DNA of 64,000 nt. Source: Lasiosphaeria ovina. Its lineage: Eukaryota; Ascomycota; Sordariomycetes; Sordariales; Lasiosphaeriaceae. Shown in pieces: positions 21,493 to 33,100 of the stretch. The DNA lies in NCBI GenBank assembly GCA_033439765.1, contig JAULSN010000003.1:2232001-2296000 (forward strand), given 5' to 3'. The notes under the pieces were generated by a model. That model saw only the letters and a list, made by a program, of their open reading frames with translations. It was not told the DNA's origin and ran no database searches. The first letter of the stretch is position 1; each line of letters opens with the position of its first letter. The translations under genes were made by a program, and so were the position numbers.

Positions 21493-22364
21493 GTGTACAA
21501 TACCAGGCGAGCGGGAAGGCATGTTGAACTATTACCAGTAGGATCCTCTGCGTTTCTTTATACATGGTGCTCAGCATCTTCGTGCGTATATGGGGTGATT
21601 TATCAACTGATATTTTTTTTCCCTTCTCTTTTTTTCAAAGCCCACTGTGTCTTGGCTTGTTTCGGCCAAAGTGGTGTCAATTGGAGTGTGTGGCCGAATC
21701 ACGCAGCCGATGGGGACGATGGTTAGATTTTGTTCAAGTTGGGTCCCTTCAAGTGTCGAAGCTCAGCTCGACGCCACGAATTGCCACCGCGTGATGCAGC
21801 GCACAGTCAGCTGCTGAGGTGGTGCCACCATCTTTCGATGACCTTCTTGGTTGCATGCGACCGGAGATTTCGTCCGGTATCCTCCAGTCCACCACTCGAC
21901 ATTAAGGCAGCAGATAACGCGAACGACGGTTGGATGGATTCCGGAGCCGTGGCTTCGTCCTTGACGCTGAGGTTGTCGCTCTCCCAGCTTGGAAGTCAAA
22001 CCTTTTGCGTCGACATATTTGCGGCGATGTCGCGTCGTCTAATAATTAAGCGGCGCAAACGGCGAGGTCAAGCTTGGTTGTGAAGTTGGGCTGCGTGACG
22101 TGGTAGTCCCTAAAGGTTGTGTCGTGCGAGGGCGGAAACAGCCGCGAGTGAATCGACAAGCGTGGGGAAAGACGCCACCGTGATTCTGTTCATGTTTAGT
22201 AGCTCGAAGATGCCGGGCATGTCTCAACTGCATCTCCTCGTGCGGGCGGGCAGGTTTGACGAGAACAAGCGGAAAGACTTAAGTGAGAAGCAATAAATCC
22301 ATTGAAGCGAAAGTCCGGCATCTTTCAGAAAAGGGGCCGCTCGAATCCCCCCCCCCCCCCAGTT
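21493..22364. other. Intergenic flank of element 1
   Basis: Begins with the second GTGTA target copy. No convincing gene is present. Short frames overlap on both strands, and a run of 14 C lies at 22347-22360 just before the ATG of the broken secreted-protein gene. Confidence 0.5.
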
Positions 22365-22991
22365 ATGTCGCGCAAGGCTCTGCTCACGCTTAGGGGTATT
22401 TACAACCAGACCGACCACGAGGTGCACAGGCTGGCGACGCGGGACAACTTCAGCAAGGCGTCAGGCGGCGGCTCACCACTACCAGCCAGACGGGCAGACG
22501 TGGCGAACGTGGGCAGCCACGCAGACGGGAAGCTCTCGGCCCGGCAGGTTTTGTAGATTGTGTAGTGCGGCTGCGGCTTCACGCTCGACCACGGCAACTG
22601 CGACTCTGCCGTGCAATCCCTCAAAAAGGATAGGTAAATGAATATACCCCACAAAAGATGGCCACAGATTGACTGACAGTGCTGGGACGGTTCAGAATTG
22701 GCCCAGTACGGCGCGAATGGAGTCGGGCACATCAGGCCGCACCTGGCCTGGTACTCGATCGCCGGCAGCGTGGTCGCCTTCGCCTGCAATCCCCATGGCA
22801 GTGACGCCCCGTTCACGGTCGACTACGGAGTCTTTTCGTACTCCAAGGTCACCCAGTCCTGAGGCTTGTATATCGCAGGGACGCTCGGGAATTCTGGGAC
22901 CGTATTAATGGCTGACGTTGGCTACATGCGGCACTCTGCTGGCCTCGACTTTTGTTCAAAGGCCAGAGGATATCCCGCCCATAGCTGCTAG
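22365..22991 (+). pseudogene. Broken small cysteine-containing (secreted-type) protein gene
   Basis: From ATG 22365 the frame reads MSRKALLTLRG...NQTDHEVHRLATRDNF...GSHADGKLSARQVL, meets two TAG codons about 22554-22567, and continues in frame as CGCGFTLDHGNCDSAVQSL. A plausible 46-bp intron (GTAAAT...GACTGACAG, about 22634-22680) follows. Beyond it a different frame gives WDGSELAQYGANGVGHIRP...VVAFACN...FTVDYGVFSYSKVTQS, a TGA at about 22860, then GLYIAGTLGNSGTVLMADVGYM...DFCSKARGYPAHSC. Spaced cysteines, small size and the GANGVG...CN pattern fit a fungal secreted, effector-like protein, but I do not know the family. Three stops and a frame change show that the gene is dead or badly damaged. 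Confidence 0.45.
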
Positions 22992-23658
22992 TTTGGTATG
23001 TTCTTGGGTATTTTGGTTGCCCCTTTCGCGCAGCTTTGTCCTTCGTTGCGACTTTTTGTGCCTTCCTTCATTCCACAACGGTCATGAAAACAAGGGAAAG
23101 ACCGTGAGGGATCTGGCCGATTGGCGAAAGAAGAGAGTTGTTGGGGTCGTCTGGTTCGGTTTAGGGCATGAAGGTCGTTGGTTGCCGTAATCTCAATGAA
23201 TTAACTAATACCACCATCATTATTGCTGTCACTCCGCGGAGTTCTCGCCGTGAGGTCGCCGGAAAGAAAGGATTCCAAAACTGTATAAAGCCAGCAGGGC
23301 GAGCGGCAACCCAAGCGTCACCCAAAACATTGCTGCAACAGGGCAAGCCGCGGCCTAAAATGGACTGGAAACCCGAGCTGAGATGACAATTGCCAAGTCC
23401 TCTGTCGGGCTGTGCTGTGCCTGCATCTCCGCGGGCCTGAAAGCCTCAAAACGCCTCCTTTCTTGGCACTGGCGACAGCTTGCTGCTCTTGATGCATCAA
23501 ACATAAATATCAAACGAAATCCAGACCATGATGCCTTGAAGCTCTGGCATCAGCATTCCAAGGACTCAAACAATCACCTGTCACACCCCGTCACCTCCGT
23601 CACCTCACTCCTCCGTGAAAAGAACAAACACCTAATCAATCTCAGCTCTTCAAGCAAG
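22992..23658. other. Intergenic, upstream of the coiled-coil gene
   Basis: No gene supported. A frame open from 23383 runs into the downstream gene, but its sequence before 23659 is not protein-like. This stretch should hold the promoter and leader of the gene starting at 23659. Confidence 0.5.
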
Positions 23659-24792
23659 ATGGCAGCAAAGCTCTGTACGACCCCCCTCAAGCCTTCCCGT
23701 GAGATGAGAGGCACAAGCACAAGCCAGCTAACACAACCCGAAGTCGCAGCAAGGCCGGGCATCCAGGAAGCCGCGGCCAAGAGCAAAGACCTGCAGCGGA
23801 TCCTCGCCGAAACCTCCAGCGCCGCGGCCCTACTCGCCAAAAACCAGTCCGAACTCGCCTCGCTGCAAGCCGCCATCACAGCATCCGACGCGCGCGTCAA
23901 AGACCTCGACCTCGCAGCACAAAAAGAACAGCTCGACCACGCGCGGCTGCGCGACTCGCGCGTGAAGCGTTTCGCGTACAGCGCGACCGGCCGCAAGGCC
24001 AAGTTCGACGCACAGGCACGCGCCGAGGAGGCCGAGTACCTGGCGGCGCTGCAGCTCGCGCAGCGCGAGACGGACGCCAACGCCGCGCTGCGGGGGCAGC
24101 TGCACGCGGCGCACAAGCCGCTCGGCGAGCTGCAGCGTGAGGTGGCGCGGCGGGCGCAGGCGGGGCAGGATCTTGAGGCGCTGTACGGGACAGTGTTCAA
24201 CGACGGCACGTGGGCGCTGTTTCCGGACGAGGCGGCCTCGAGGAAGAAGCTTGTTGCTGCCCAGGAGGCGCATCGTGCGGCGGTCGAGCGCGCGGCGGCA
24301 GAGGAGAAGGCCGCGGCGATGCTCAGCGAGGTGCAGCAGCTCGTGAGCGGCGCCGCGGTGAAGGCGATCGACGAGGCGCTGCACTATTCGCGTCGGCATC
24401 CGTTTAACAATGGTGTCGTGGCCGACATGCTCGAGCACGACGCGCTCGGGCGCGCGGGGATGGCTGTCGTCAGGGCGCGCATGAAGCTGATCGATGTGAG
24501 GGAGCTGAGTCCCATGGTCGGCGACTTGCCCGAGGTGGCCATTGGGCAGGGCAGCGGCGGCGGCGGGCCGTTTCGCAGCTGGGGGACCGACGATGCGGGC
24601 ATGGACGATATTCGCCGGTCACAGGGCGAGGTGCAGCGCGCTGTCAAGGTGGTCGATGACAAGGTTGCTGCGGCGGCAGAGCGGCGGAGAGAAGCTGACG
24701 CCGAGGTCAAGGTGCGGGAGGCGGTAGTCGAGGAGGCTAGAGTGGCGCTGCAAATGGTGCGGGAGAAGGTTTTTGCGAGTTTCTCCAGGTGA
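23659..24792 (+). CDS. Coiled-coil protein of unknown function, 377 aa
   Basis: A single exon starts at the ATG at 23659, chosen over the longer frame from 23383 because it follows an A-rich leader (TCAAGCAAG) and begins the composition-typical part. The protein is Ala/Arg/Glu/Lys-rich with long heptad-like stretches (residues ~45-190 and ~215-240, and again at the C-terminus ~315-370), so two coiled coils flank a short globular part containing 'LYGTVFNDGTWALFPDE'. A similar LY-x2-VF-x-GPTP-x-FP-E-D motif is familiar to me from conserved fungal coiled-coil proteins of unknown function. No signal peptide or membrane segment is seen. GC content is high, as in neighbouring genes. Function unknown. 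Confidence 0.75.
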   Translation: MAAKLCTTPLKPSREMRGTSTSQLTQPEVAARPGIQEAAAKSKDLQRILAETSSAAALLAKNQSELASLQAAITASDARVKDLDLAAQKEQLDHARLRDSRVKRFAYSATGRKAKFDAQARAEEAEYLAALQLAQRETDANAALRGQLHAAHKPLGELQREVARRAQAGQDLEALYGTVFNDGTWALFPDEAASRKKLVAAQEAHRAAVERAAAEEKAAAMLSEVQQLVSGAAVKAIDEALHYSRRHPFNNGVVADMLEHDALGRAGMAVVRARMKLIDVRELSPMVGDLPEVAIGQGSGGGGPFRSWGTDDAGMDDIRRSQGEVQRAVKVVDDKVAAAAERRREADAEVKVREAVVEEARVALQMVREKVFASFSR

Positions 24793-25634
24793 GGTTCGAT
24801 GAGATTCGAGGGGGAGTGCTCGCCGGGGCGCTCCAGGGGGGGTGTGCTTGGCATTAGGGGGAGTTTCACAGCGATTGCATTTCCCAAAACTCGGAAGGAC
24901 CGACATTGACTTATATTTCCTTCAATTTCCCATTCAAATACTAGACTAGCATATAGACGGATCCGGGAATGATCCTGTACCTTAAACAGAGCACTCTTCA
25001 ATGCTTTATTCGGTGATTCACAAGATATCATTCGCTCTCACTAACCCTGGCACAAGTGGCTGTCCACTCACAGCCCCGAGATCTGAATATTTGAAACGTT
25101 ACCGCTCTTGTGATCAGGCATCTCTCGTACTTTAATGTCATTGTCCCCAGTGGCATATTGTTACACAGTTTCCTCGATCTGGTCATCCGGCATCCAAAAC
25201 TCCCTACCCTTCACTTGGTACTCATGAGACCTGCGCATCCCGATTCAATGCAAGGGTTATTGTAAATAAAGGAGCATTGGTTCCATTCATGTACTCTATA
25301 AAGCGGGAGGATGTGGATCCAGCGTTCCGTTTCCTAGCAAAGCAACCTTGCATAAATTCAGGCTTTCAGCAAGCCAAAAAAGGGGAAACTTGCTAAACTT
25401 CGAACGAGTTAAACATACGTTTATATCTCTCCACTATGACCCAACTATTGTGTGTCCAATAGTTTGGTCGGAAACCAAGAACTGATTTAGTCGTCAAAAT
25501 AACCTTGAAGAAAAAGGGGTTCAAAGCCAGACCCACTGCAAATCTTCCTGCGACAAAACCAAGGTTGGACAGATGACGTCATGCCAAAATAATCGAACCC
25601 GAAGGTGCAACTCTTCTCAACCTTTCCCGATAAA
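24793..25634. other. Intergenic, no supported gene
   Basis: The AT content is somewhat raised and no frame exceeds about 60 codons with plausible codon use. It separates the coiled-coil gene from the hydrolase gene and should hold the latter's promoter. Confidence 0.5.
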
Positions 25635-25664
25635 ATGAACATGATCAAATCACAACCACCACCC

Positions 25665-26953
25665 ATGTCCCTAGAAGAAGAGGAGTAGGCAAACCCGACC
25701 TAGCCTCGGCCAACAACGCCTCTCTATTAACCAAAGGAGCACAGCTAACAAACTCAACCACAGAGCCACACGCATCCTCGCCGACGCACGCTTCCACCAG
25801 ACACTCACCATCCCCCCCTCTCACTGCCGCGACCGCAGCACACCGCTGAGCGTAGCATTCGCCGACATTGGCGACCCGAACGGGGCTGCCCTCGTGTCGG
25901 TCGGCGGGCTGTTCGGTTCGCGGTACACGCTGGCGCTGGCGGACGGGCTGGCGCGGGCACGGGGCGTGCGGCTGCTCGTGCCGGACAAGCCCGGGATCGG
26001 CGGGACGGATGGCGTGGGCGTCGAGGGGAAGATGGGCGTTTGGCTTGGTGAGTGGTTTTCTCTGTGTCTCTGTTGTCTCTCCCGATATGATGGTAAAGGG
26101 GGGTCCACAGTTGAGGGGGTTGGCTACCAGATAATGTTCGCGAGAGTGGCTTGGTCAGTTCGACCGACAAGACAGCTGATACTGACAAACAAAAACAGAA
26201 ATCATCACCGCCCTCACTTCCCACCTCCACCTCCCACACATCGCCATCCTCGGCCACAGCTCCGGCACCATCTACGCGCTCAACAGTGCCCTACACCAGC
26301 GGCACCTCCTCCACCCACAGCACCCCTACATCGCGCTCGCTGCGCCATGGGTGCACCCATCCGACAGCGGGGCGTTCCAAGCGTCAGTCGCCGCCGCGCT
26401 GCCAGACTGGGCCGTGCGGCGATGGTACGACGCCACGAAGGCAATAACACAGTCAGGCGCGTCAGCGATGCTGGGGCCGAGCACGGCGCGGCCGGGCGTC
26501 GAGATGGCGGACACAGAGACGGATCCGCTGACGAAAGCCATCGACGAGAAGATCTTGCAGTATACGCTGGAGGAAAACGTCGAGGGCGTCAGCCAGGAGG
26601 CGTTGTTCTGTCTGCGCGGCGGGCCGGGGGCGAAGGGTGATGATACTGGCGGTGGGAATATCTGGGGTGGCTGGGACGACTATGATGGGTTTCTACGGCT
26701 GCTAAGGGAGAGCGAGGGCGCTAGAGACAAAGGGAGTGCGAGGCTGGCGGTCGATGTGTATTTTGCCGAGGAGGACAAGACGTCGGGGAACCGCGGGTCG
26801 GAGTGGTTTGATGAGTGCTGGAAAACGAACGCAGCGGATTTCATCGACTACACGAGTCGGACGATGCCTGGGACGACCCACGAGACGGTCATGAGGCCCG
26901 AGAAGGGGGTTCTTGATGCCATCTTCCAGGCGTTGGGTGGCCGGAACACATGA
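25665..26953 (+). CDS. Alpha/beta-hydrolase fold protein, about 361 aa
   Basis: A three-exon model keeps the frame throughout: 25665-25684, 25737-26047 and 26199-26953. Introns are 52 bp (GTAGGC...AAAG) and 151 bp (GTGAGT...ACAG). In-frame ATGs at 25635 and 25641 could add up to ten residues. The fold is shown by the oxyanion region VSVGGLFGSRY (~60-70), the strand LLVPDKPGIGGTD (~86-98) and the nucleophile elbow ILGHSSG (Ser ~131). A likely catalytic His lies in MPGTTHETV near the C-terminus, and the acid is probably in VDVYFAEEDKTSG. This resembles fungal esterase or hydrolase-like proteins without a known substrate. The second intron and the catalytic motif are well supported; the first exon, 20-50 bp before a microintron, is the uncertain part. 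Confidence 0.75.
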
Positions 26954-27105
26954 AATCACGCGTCCAAAAGAAGATTTCGAAAGTAACGTCCCTGGTAATT
27001 AGCCCGTTGGCTCTAGATTTTAGACGACTTATTTCGATATCAAACCTGAGAAACCCCGGGAGAAACCCTCTTCTCCCAGCCCCAGAAAAACACTCCCCAA
27101 GCGCA

Positions 27106-30100
27106 CTACCTTGCCGTCAAAGCTCTCGCAGATTCAAAGATCCTTGGCGGCTTACTTTCCCTCCCAACCCCGCCGCCCGAGCACATGCTCTTGAAGAGAT
27201 CCCAGGCCGCCACTGCATCTCTCTTTCTCTGTCTCCTCTTCCTCTTCTCCCACACATCCCCCTTCGTTCTAGCCACCATGTCGACCATTGATAGGAGCCA
27301 GCCGTTGTTTTCCAGCCTCGCTACTGGAGGAATCGGCGGGATATCATGCCCCGGCTCCCCTCTGACGTCAACCGAGTTGAACTCGTCGAGGTTAATGGCG
27401 GGGAGATTCTCCGGGCTCGGCTCCTTTTGTCGCACTGTGAGGATATACCCCATGGTATGGGGGATCATGGGGGCCGACAGGTCGGGCTTGCTGACGGCTG
27501 CAGATACACATGAGTCAGCTTAAGCGTACGGGGTATGAGCCGGCATAAGTACGAAGCCGGGAGAGGCTTGAAAAAGTGAGCTGAGAGGGATGAATAAGAG
27601 AGCATGGAGAGATGAAGAAGAGTTAGGGTTAGGCTGGGAGATATGTCATGAGAAAAGGGCAACAAGAAAAGGCTGTACTCACACTCCCCCCAAAGCGCCG
27701 GGGGTACCCCCTTGACCACGGGCTGCGCATTAAGCGGGACTTCACCCCCTCTTTCTCCTTTCAGGGTAATCACCAACTCCGACGCGCCAAACTCCTGCGT
27801 CAGCTGCATCGGCCGCGCAAACAGCCTTGTCGTCAATATCTGACCCTGCCTATCCTTGACGGTGCTCGCTCTAGGCTGCTCCGTGTTGCCGCTGATCCTC
27901 GCCTTGAGTACGGGCACGCGCGTCTGCACCTCGACTCGCATGCCCGCGCCGAATACCTCGACTGGGCTCCTAGACGCCTCAGCCCCATCCGCCGGAGCGC
28001 GCCCGCCCGTGACATCGACGAGGTGGTCCGGCACAGGGGAAGACTCTCGCGGCGGCGTGTCAAGGGGAAGGTTCTTGACCATGCGGACAAACTGGTCGAG
28101 GGTGAGTGCCTTGGGCTTCGCCGGCGCCTGGCCGAACACGACCTCGATGTTCCACCGCCAGAGGTGCAACTTGGCCTCGCCGGCCAGCGGCGGCCCTCGC
28201 AGCGACAGCGTCGCCGAGAATTCCATGGGGCCAAAGTGCTCGGTCCAGAGCACGAGATTGAGCGCCGCCGTTGCGAAGAGCGTCACGGCCACATTGGCCT
28301 CGTACGAAAAGGGGTGGAACTGCATCAGGAAATCGGCATAGGCGCTGAATAGGATCCTGATGCTCAGCCTACCACCCAGCATGCGCTTGTTCACGACCAT
28401 GTCGAGCCTGCCTCCGCCCATCGCGGCAGACGGAGTAACCGCAAAGTATGCCGCTCCCGAGATGGAAAGCTCGGCATCGTACTGCCACGCGATACCCACG
28501 CGCGAGCGCGGGGTCGGGTAGTGCGACGGCACGGCAAAATGTGGATGAAATCCACCGACCGAGAACATGAAATCGCCGGCGTGTTCCGAGTTTGGAAGGA
28601 AGTAGGCGATTGCGAACGAGCCCGTGAGGCGGCACGAAGGATGGAGGACAAAGGACAAGGGCGTCAGCTCGCCCGTGACGATGACGGTGCCGTGGAACGG
28701 GTCGATGACGCACGAGACGGCAATGTCAACAACGAGAAAGGCGTGGGGGAAGGGATTATCCGGCGATCCACCCCCGACACCCTTGGGCACCTTGGGAAAC
28801 ACGGCCATCGCCGTGGCCAGGACGGCGAACTTTGGCTCCGCGCCAAGTGTCAGCGCAAAGACGGCCTGCGCGTCGACCGTCTGGAAGGCCTTCAGCCCCA
28901 GCCCAGCCACGAACCACATCTCGCCCTTGACAGGCGAGATGAGCTCGCTGGTTCCCGCGGATAGCACCACGTTCATCTGCTCTAGGACCGACCCGCCGGC
29001 TTCGGCGCGGTTGAGCGCGACAAATGGGAAGGCGGTAACTTCGGACGCGTCCACCGGCAGCCTCAGCCGCGAGTTGTATCCGAACCCGCCCGTGAGACCG
29101 TTGATCTCGGCGCAACCAAACTCGGCAATGGGGCCCTGAAGCATGCCAAATACAAAGAATGACTTTACGGCGAAGTCGGGGTAGAGCTCCTCGTACTGGC
29201 CGCCCGCGAGCGCCGACCACGCCGCAATGCTTGCGGCGATAGCCCCCTGGAATCCCTTCGACTTCTCGTTGTCAAAGCGCCGGAACGAGCCGGCTAAGCG
29301 CGTGGGCGGTTGTTCGAACGAGACAGCTATCCCCTCAACCTCGACGCTTGGTACCAGCGCGGCCAGATCTTCGGGGCGCGAGAGCTTGCTCAGATCCATC
29401 TTGAGTGTAAATCCCAAAAGAGCAAAAGCTATGGGGCCGATCTTCACGGTTGCGTCAACCGACAGCCGGATGATGGAGAATTTGTCGCCCTCCACAGACA
29501 GGCCGATGTTGCGAACCGACAGTGGACCAAACGTCTTGGCCATGGGTGCCACCGACTTGCCAGTGTTCCCTGGGCTGGCATTGGTGGTGGCGTCGGCCGA
29601 TGTTCCTGCAACAGTGGCCTTGCCTTTTACCTTATATTCTTTCTTGCCTCCTCCGCCAACCACGTGGTCGAGAATCAGCGTCGGCTTTGCGCCCTCAAGC
29701 AGGGCCACCTGAAAATGGTACCCCTTTTGCAAGTTTGGCTTATCGGGAGTAGCGTTCATCAGGAGCGGTTGGTCCCCAAATACTTGGTGATTCAACACTT
29801 CCACCTCGGCCGGCGAGATGTCGCGGTTCATCCAGACGACGCCAACCTGATCAAACGGCGGGGCAACGGTACCGACAACTGGAATGGTAGGCAGAGCTTT
29901 CAACTTAGACAGAGAGAAGCGAAGTAGTCTGCCCGGCCCTGCACTTTCCTTGCTAGGCCCTGGAGTCGCACCAGATTTGGAGCCATACGACCGCACTTGA
30001 GCCAGAGTAACCTCAAAATTGCCAATACTGGTCTTTATCGTGATAGTCAGCGCAAAAACGACGTGCCGCTGTTGTCCAGCCCTAGTACCCGTCTCCACGC

Positions 30101-33100
30101 TGCTGCAGGCCAGGGCAATGGTGAGTGCAGACCGTGGTATCTGCATCGAGTGAACAATCTTTGGCAGGTCGTTGACATCCTCCACCAGACCCTGCAACAG
30201 CGCCGCGATACTGAACATTTTCTCTTGGCCTTTGGCAACGTCTTCGTTCTTTACTTCGTGGAGGCTGGCATGAAACGACCACCCACTGTTGTCGGCGTCC
30301 CCTGGGGTTTGGCTCCTCTTCTTCTTGGCCACATGGGAGAACTGCAGGTCGAGCTCGACGCCATCCTTGAGCGACCCCAGCCTCAACTTCCCGTCCAGGT
30401 CAAACCGACCCGGCAGGTCCTTGTTGTACTCGTAGCTGAGCCACACATAAGTAATGTGGATCCCCGCCATGACATCCATGATTGCATCACTGGAGCCGTC
30501 CGAGGCGAAGAGCGCATACAAGTTGGCCACCTTGATGTTCACAAGCTTGCCGGAAATAAGCCACGAAGAGTCGCCGTTCTCACGCGCATACTCGATACGG
30601 GTACTGAAGGCGATCACGTCGTCGACCTGGGCTGCCTGGGCGGGATCCATTTTGAACGCCGGTGGCAGTGCGATCTCCGTGACGGCGTCAAACTCGACGA
30701 CAAATTCGGGCGAGCCACCCCCAAAGGTCATGGAGAGATCGAGGCGCAGCTCCTGAAAGCGCAGCACAGGAGGTGCATTCCCCTTATCCGTAGCTTCGGC
30801 TGCGTCGGCTGCCAAGGGCTGAGACTCGACGGCCGCCTCAAAGGAGATTGTCGTTAAGCCCCCGCCAAAGCTGACCTTGAAGCGTGCATCGCTGATCGTA
30901 TCCGGGATGCCGGCGGGGAAGACAAGGTCTGGTTCCCCAATGAGATCCTTGATGGAGAGCGAGTCGACGCGGTTGGGCGCCCGGGGTTCCATGGCCCACA
31001 CGCTCCCCAGAGCTTGGTAAGGGCGGAGCGTGGGCGGGATGTCAGTGGCCGAAAATGACTCATGCCACAGCTCGCTAGAGATGGAGTAGACGCCCTGGTT
31101 CCAGCGGAGCCTGACAAGAAAGGGAACTCTCTGCTGTTTGTTGGGCAATGGCAAACTGACTTCGATGTTGACGGTAAAGTATGCCGGCCGTGGCATGCTG
31201 GGCATCATCGAATCTATGCTCTTGCTACGAAAGCCGACGACAATACTGCGGAGGTCGAAGCCTTTTGTGAGATTTCCCAGGGCGTTTTTGATCTGCTCGA
31301 CAATGCCGTCCTTCTTCTTTGCATCAGGGGGGGGCGGTTGCGGTCCTCCCGATTCTTTCGAGATTAGACTCTCGCCCCAATGGAGCAGCTGAGCGAAAAT
31401 GTCGTCTGTGCTGTTATTCATCTGCAGCGTGACCTCAAAACCGCCGTCGCCAAATTTTATGCCCGCCGTCAAAGAGAGACCTTTAAGGGACGAAGGCGGC
31501 ACCACCTCCGTCTTGTCGACTGTGGTTTCGGTATCTAAGATTAGCGTCGCCTGGAGCCCGATAGTGGACTTTGTCTGGACGTGCGTCTCGAGCACGGCCT
31601 CAGCCACCCGGGTTCCCGTGAACAATACATCCGACACATGGACCTTGTCGCCCAAGCCGCTGCTCTTGAGAAAGTCCCCGATTGCGGTCATCCCACTAGT
31701 CGCCTCCATGTCTACCTCCATTGCCAGGCGAAGAATGAAACGCCAGTTGTGGCAAGGCACAAACCATAGACCTGATCGGTGGTCAGATGATGCGGCCGTT
31801 GCCCCTTGACTTAGGCCCGCCGGTGCCAGCGCGGCCGCAGGACGCAACTTGATGAGTCCTAGAATCCCAGCCACGAACGGCGGCAGATTATATCCCACGA
31901 GGTCGGCCAACTGAAGCAAGGACATTTTGCCACTGGTCCTGGTTGAGTCTAGAGCAAAGAGCATACCCTGGAGCCGCTTATCGTAGCCGAGAGGTGTCTG
32001 GAGAGTGGCAGCAGCGTCTTGGCCAAACTGAGAGTCTCGCATTGTCTGCTCTGTCGTGAACGCGAGCAGCGAGGCTTGGAGATTGTCAGAGCCTGACGCC
32101 CCCTTTGCCCTTGAATTGAGCTCAATCTCGACTGCATCCATTTTGATTTCGCCGGACGTATCAGTTTTTCCGCTGATGAGTACGCGAGTGTCGGCCATTG
32201 GAAAGCAGTCATCGACCCATGAGGCTATATCCGAGGTCTCCGTTGGCAGAGCACTTCGCTGAAAGGTTCTAGTCGTAGGGAGCGCTTTCTTGATGTCATC
32301 GGTAAAAAGTGCCATAGTCCATAGCTCCAGATCACGATCTGGCGTTGTAGACTTATCGACAACTTGTGAGCTCTCGAACCCCTGGTTCCAAAGCGTCAGC
32401 TTTTTGAATTTCTTTGAGCCTAATTGCCCGTTCCCATCGCTGTCGCTGTCATAGGGGTCCCTGCGTTTGGCTCCCTTTTTCTTGCTCTTCCCCTTTTTCT
32501 CCTTTTTCCCTTTCTTCTGTTTGATAGGCGTGATCTGGGGGTTTTTGGTTATGAGGCTGCTCTTGACCACCTCAAGTTTTACATCCTCGGCAGTTGCTTG
32601 AAGCCACACAAATTGGACTAATTTCGGCCCCGCCGTCTCCGGTTGGCAACTGTGAGCGCTCCAACTCGTCCTCATGGTTGCACGAGCAACGTCAACAGCT
32701 TTCCAGTACCGTGAGTCGGCATCCTTGTCCTGGGCGTCCGGGGGCTGCCACGTCGCAGGTGGCTCGTATAGCTCTAGAAGCCCCTTGTCGCCTGACTGGA
32801 CTGGGAGTGTCCCCCCAAACTTGATGTGATTGACTGCCACCATCTCCTCCATGGCCTCACCGAGAGACGTAGCTAGGAGGTCAACAAGCTCCTGTCTCGC
32901 CTGATCTGGCGTGATGGTGATATTTTGCAACCTCTTGAGCTTCTCGAGCTCTGCCCTCAATGCCTCGAACAGAACAGCGGTACCGTCCTTGTAACTTATC
33001 ACAGTCTGGATGTTGAAATCCTTCAGTGACACGTACTCGGATTTCTTTTCAATCCAGTACGGTTGCTGGGTGGCAAGAATAGTGGGCGCCGCGAAACCGG

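Noticed and set aside
24137..24438. Arg-rich frames on both strands within the coiled-coil gene
   Set aside because: High GC leaves all frames open; only the 23659-24792 frame has heptad periodicity and a sensible start.
27465..27682. C-terminal tail of the giant MBL/DUF6603 frame read through without splicing
   Set aside because: The unspliced tail is low-complexity Leu/Ser-rich sequence, while a GTGAGT...TGCAG intron restores a normal reading frame ending at 27106.
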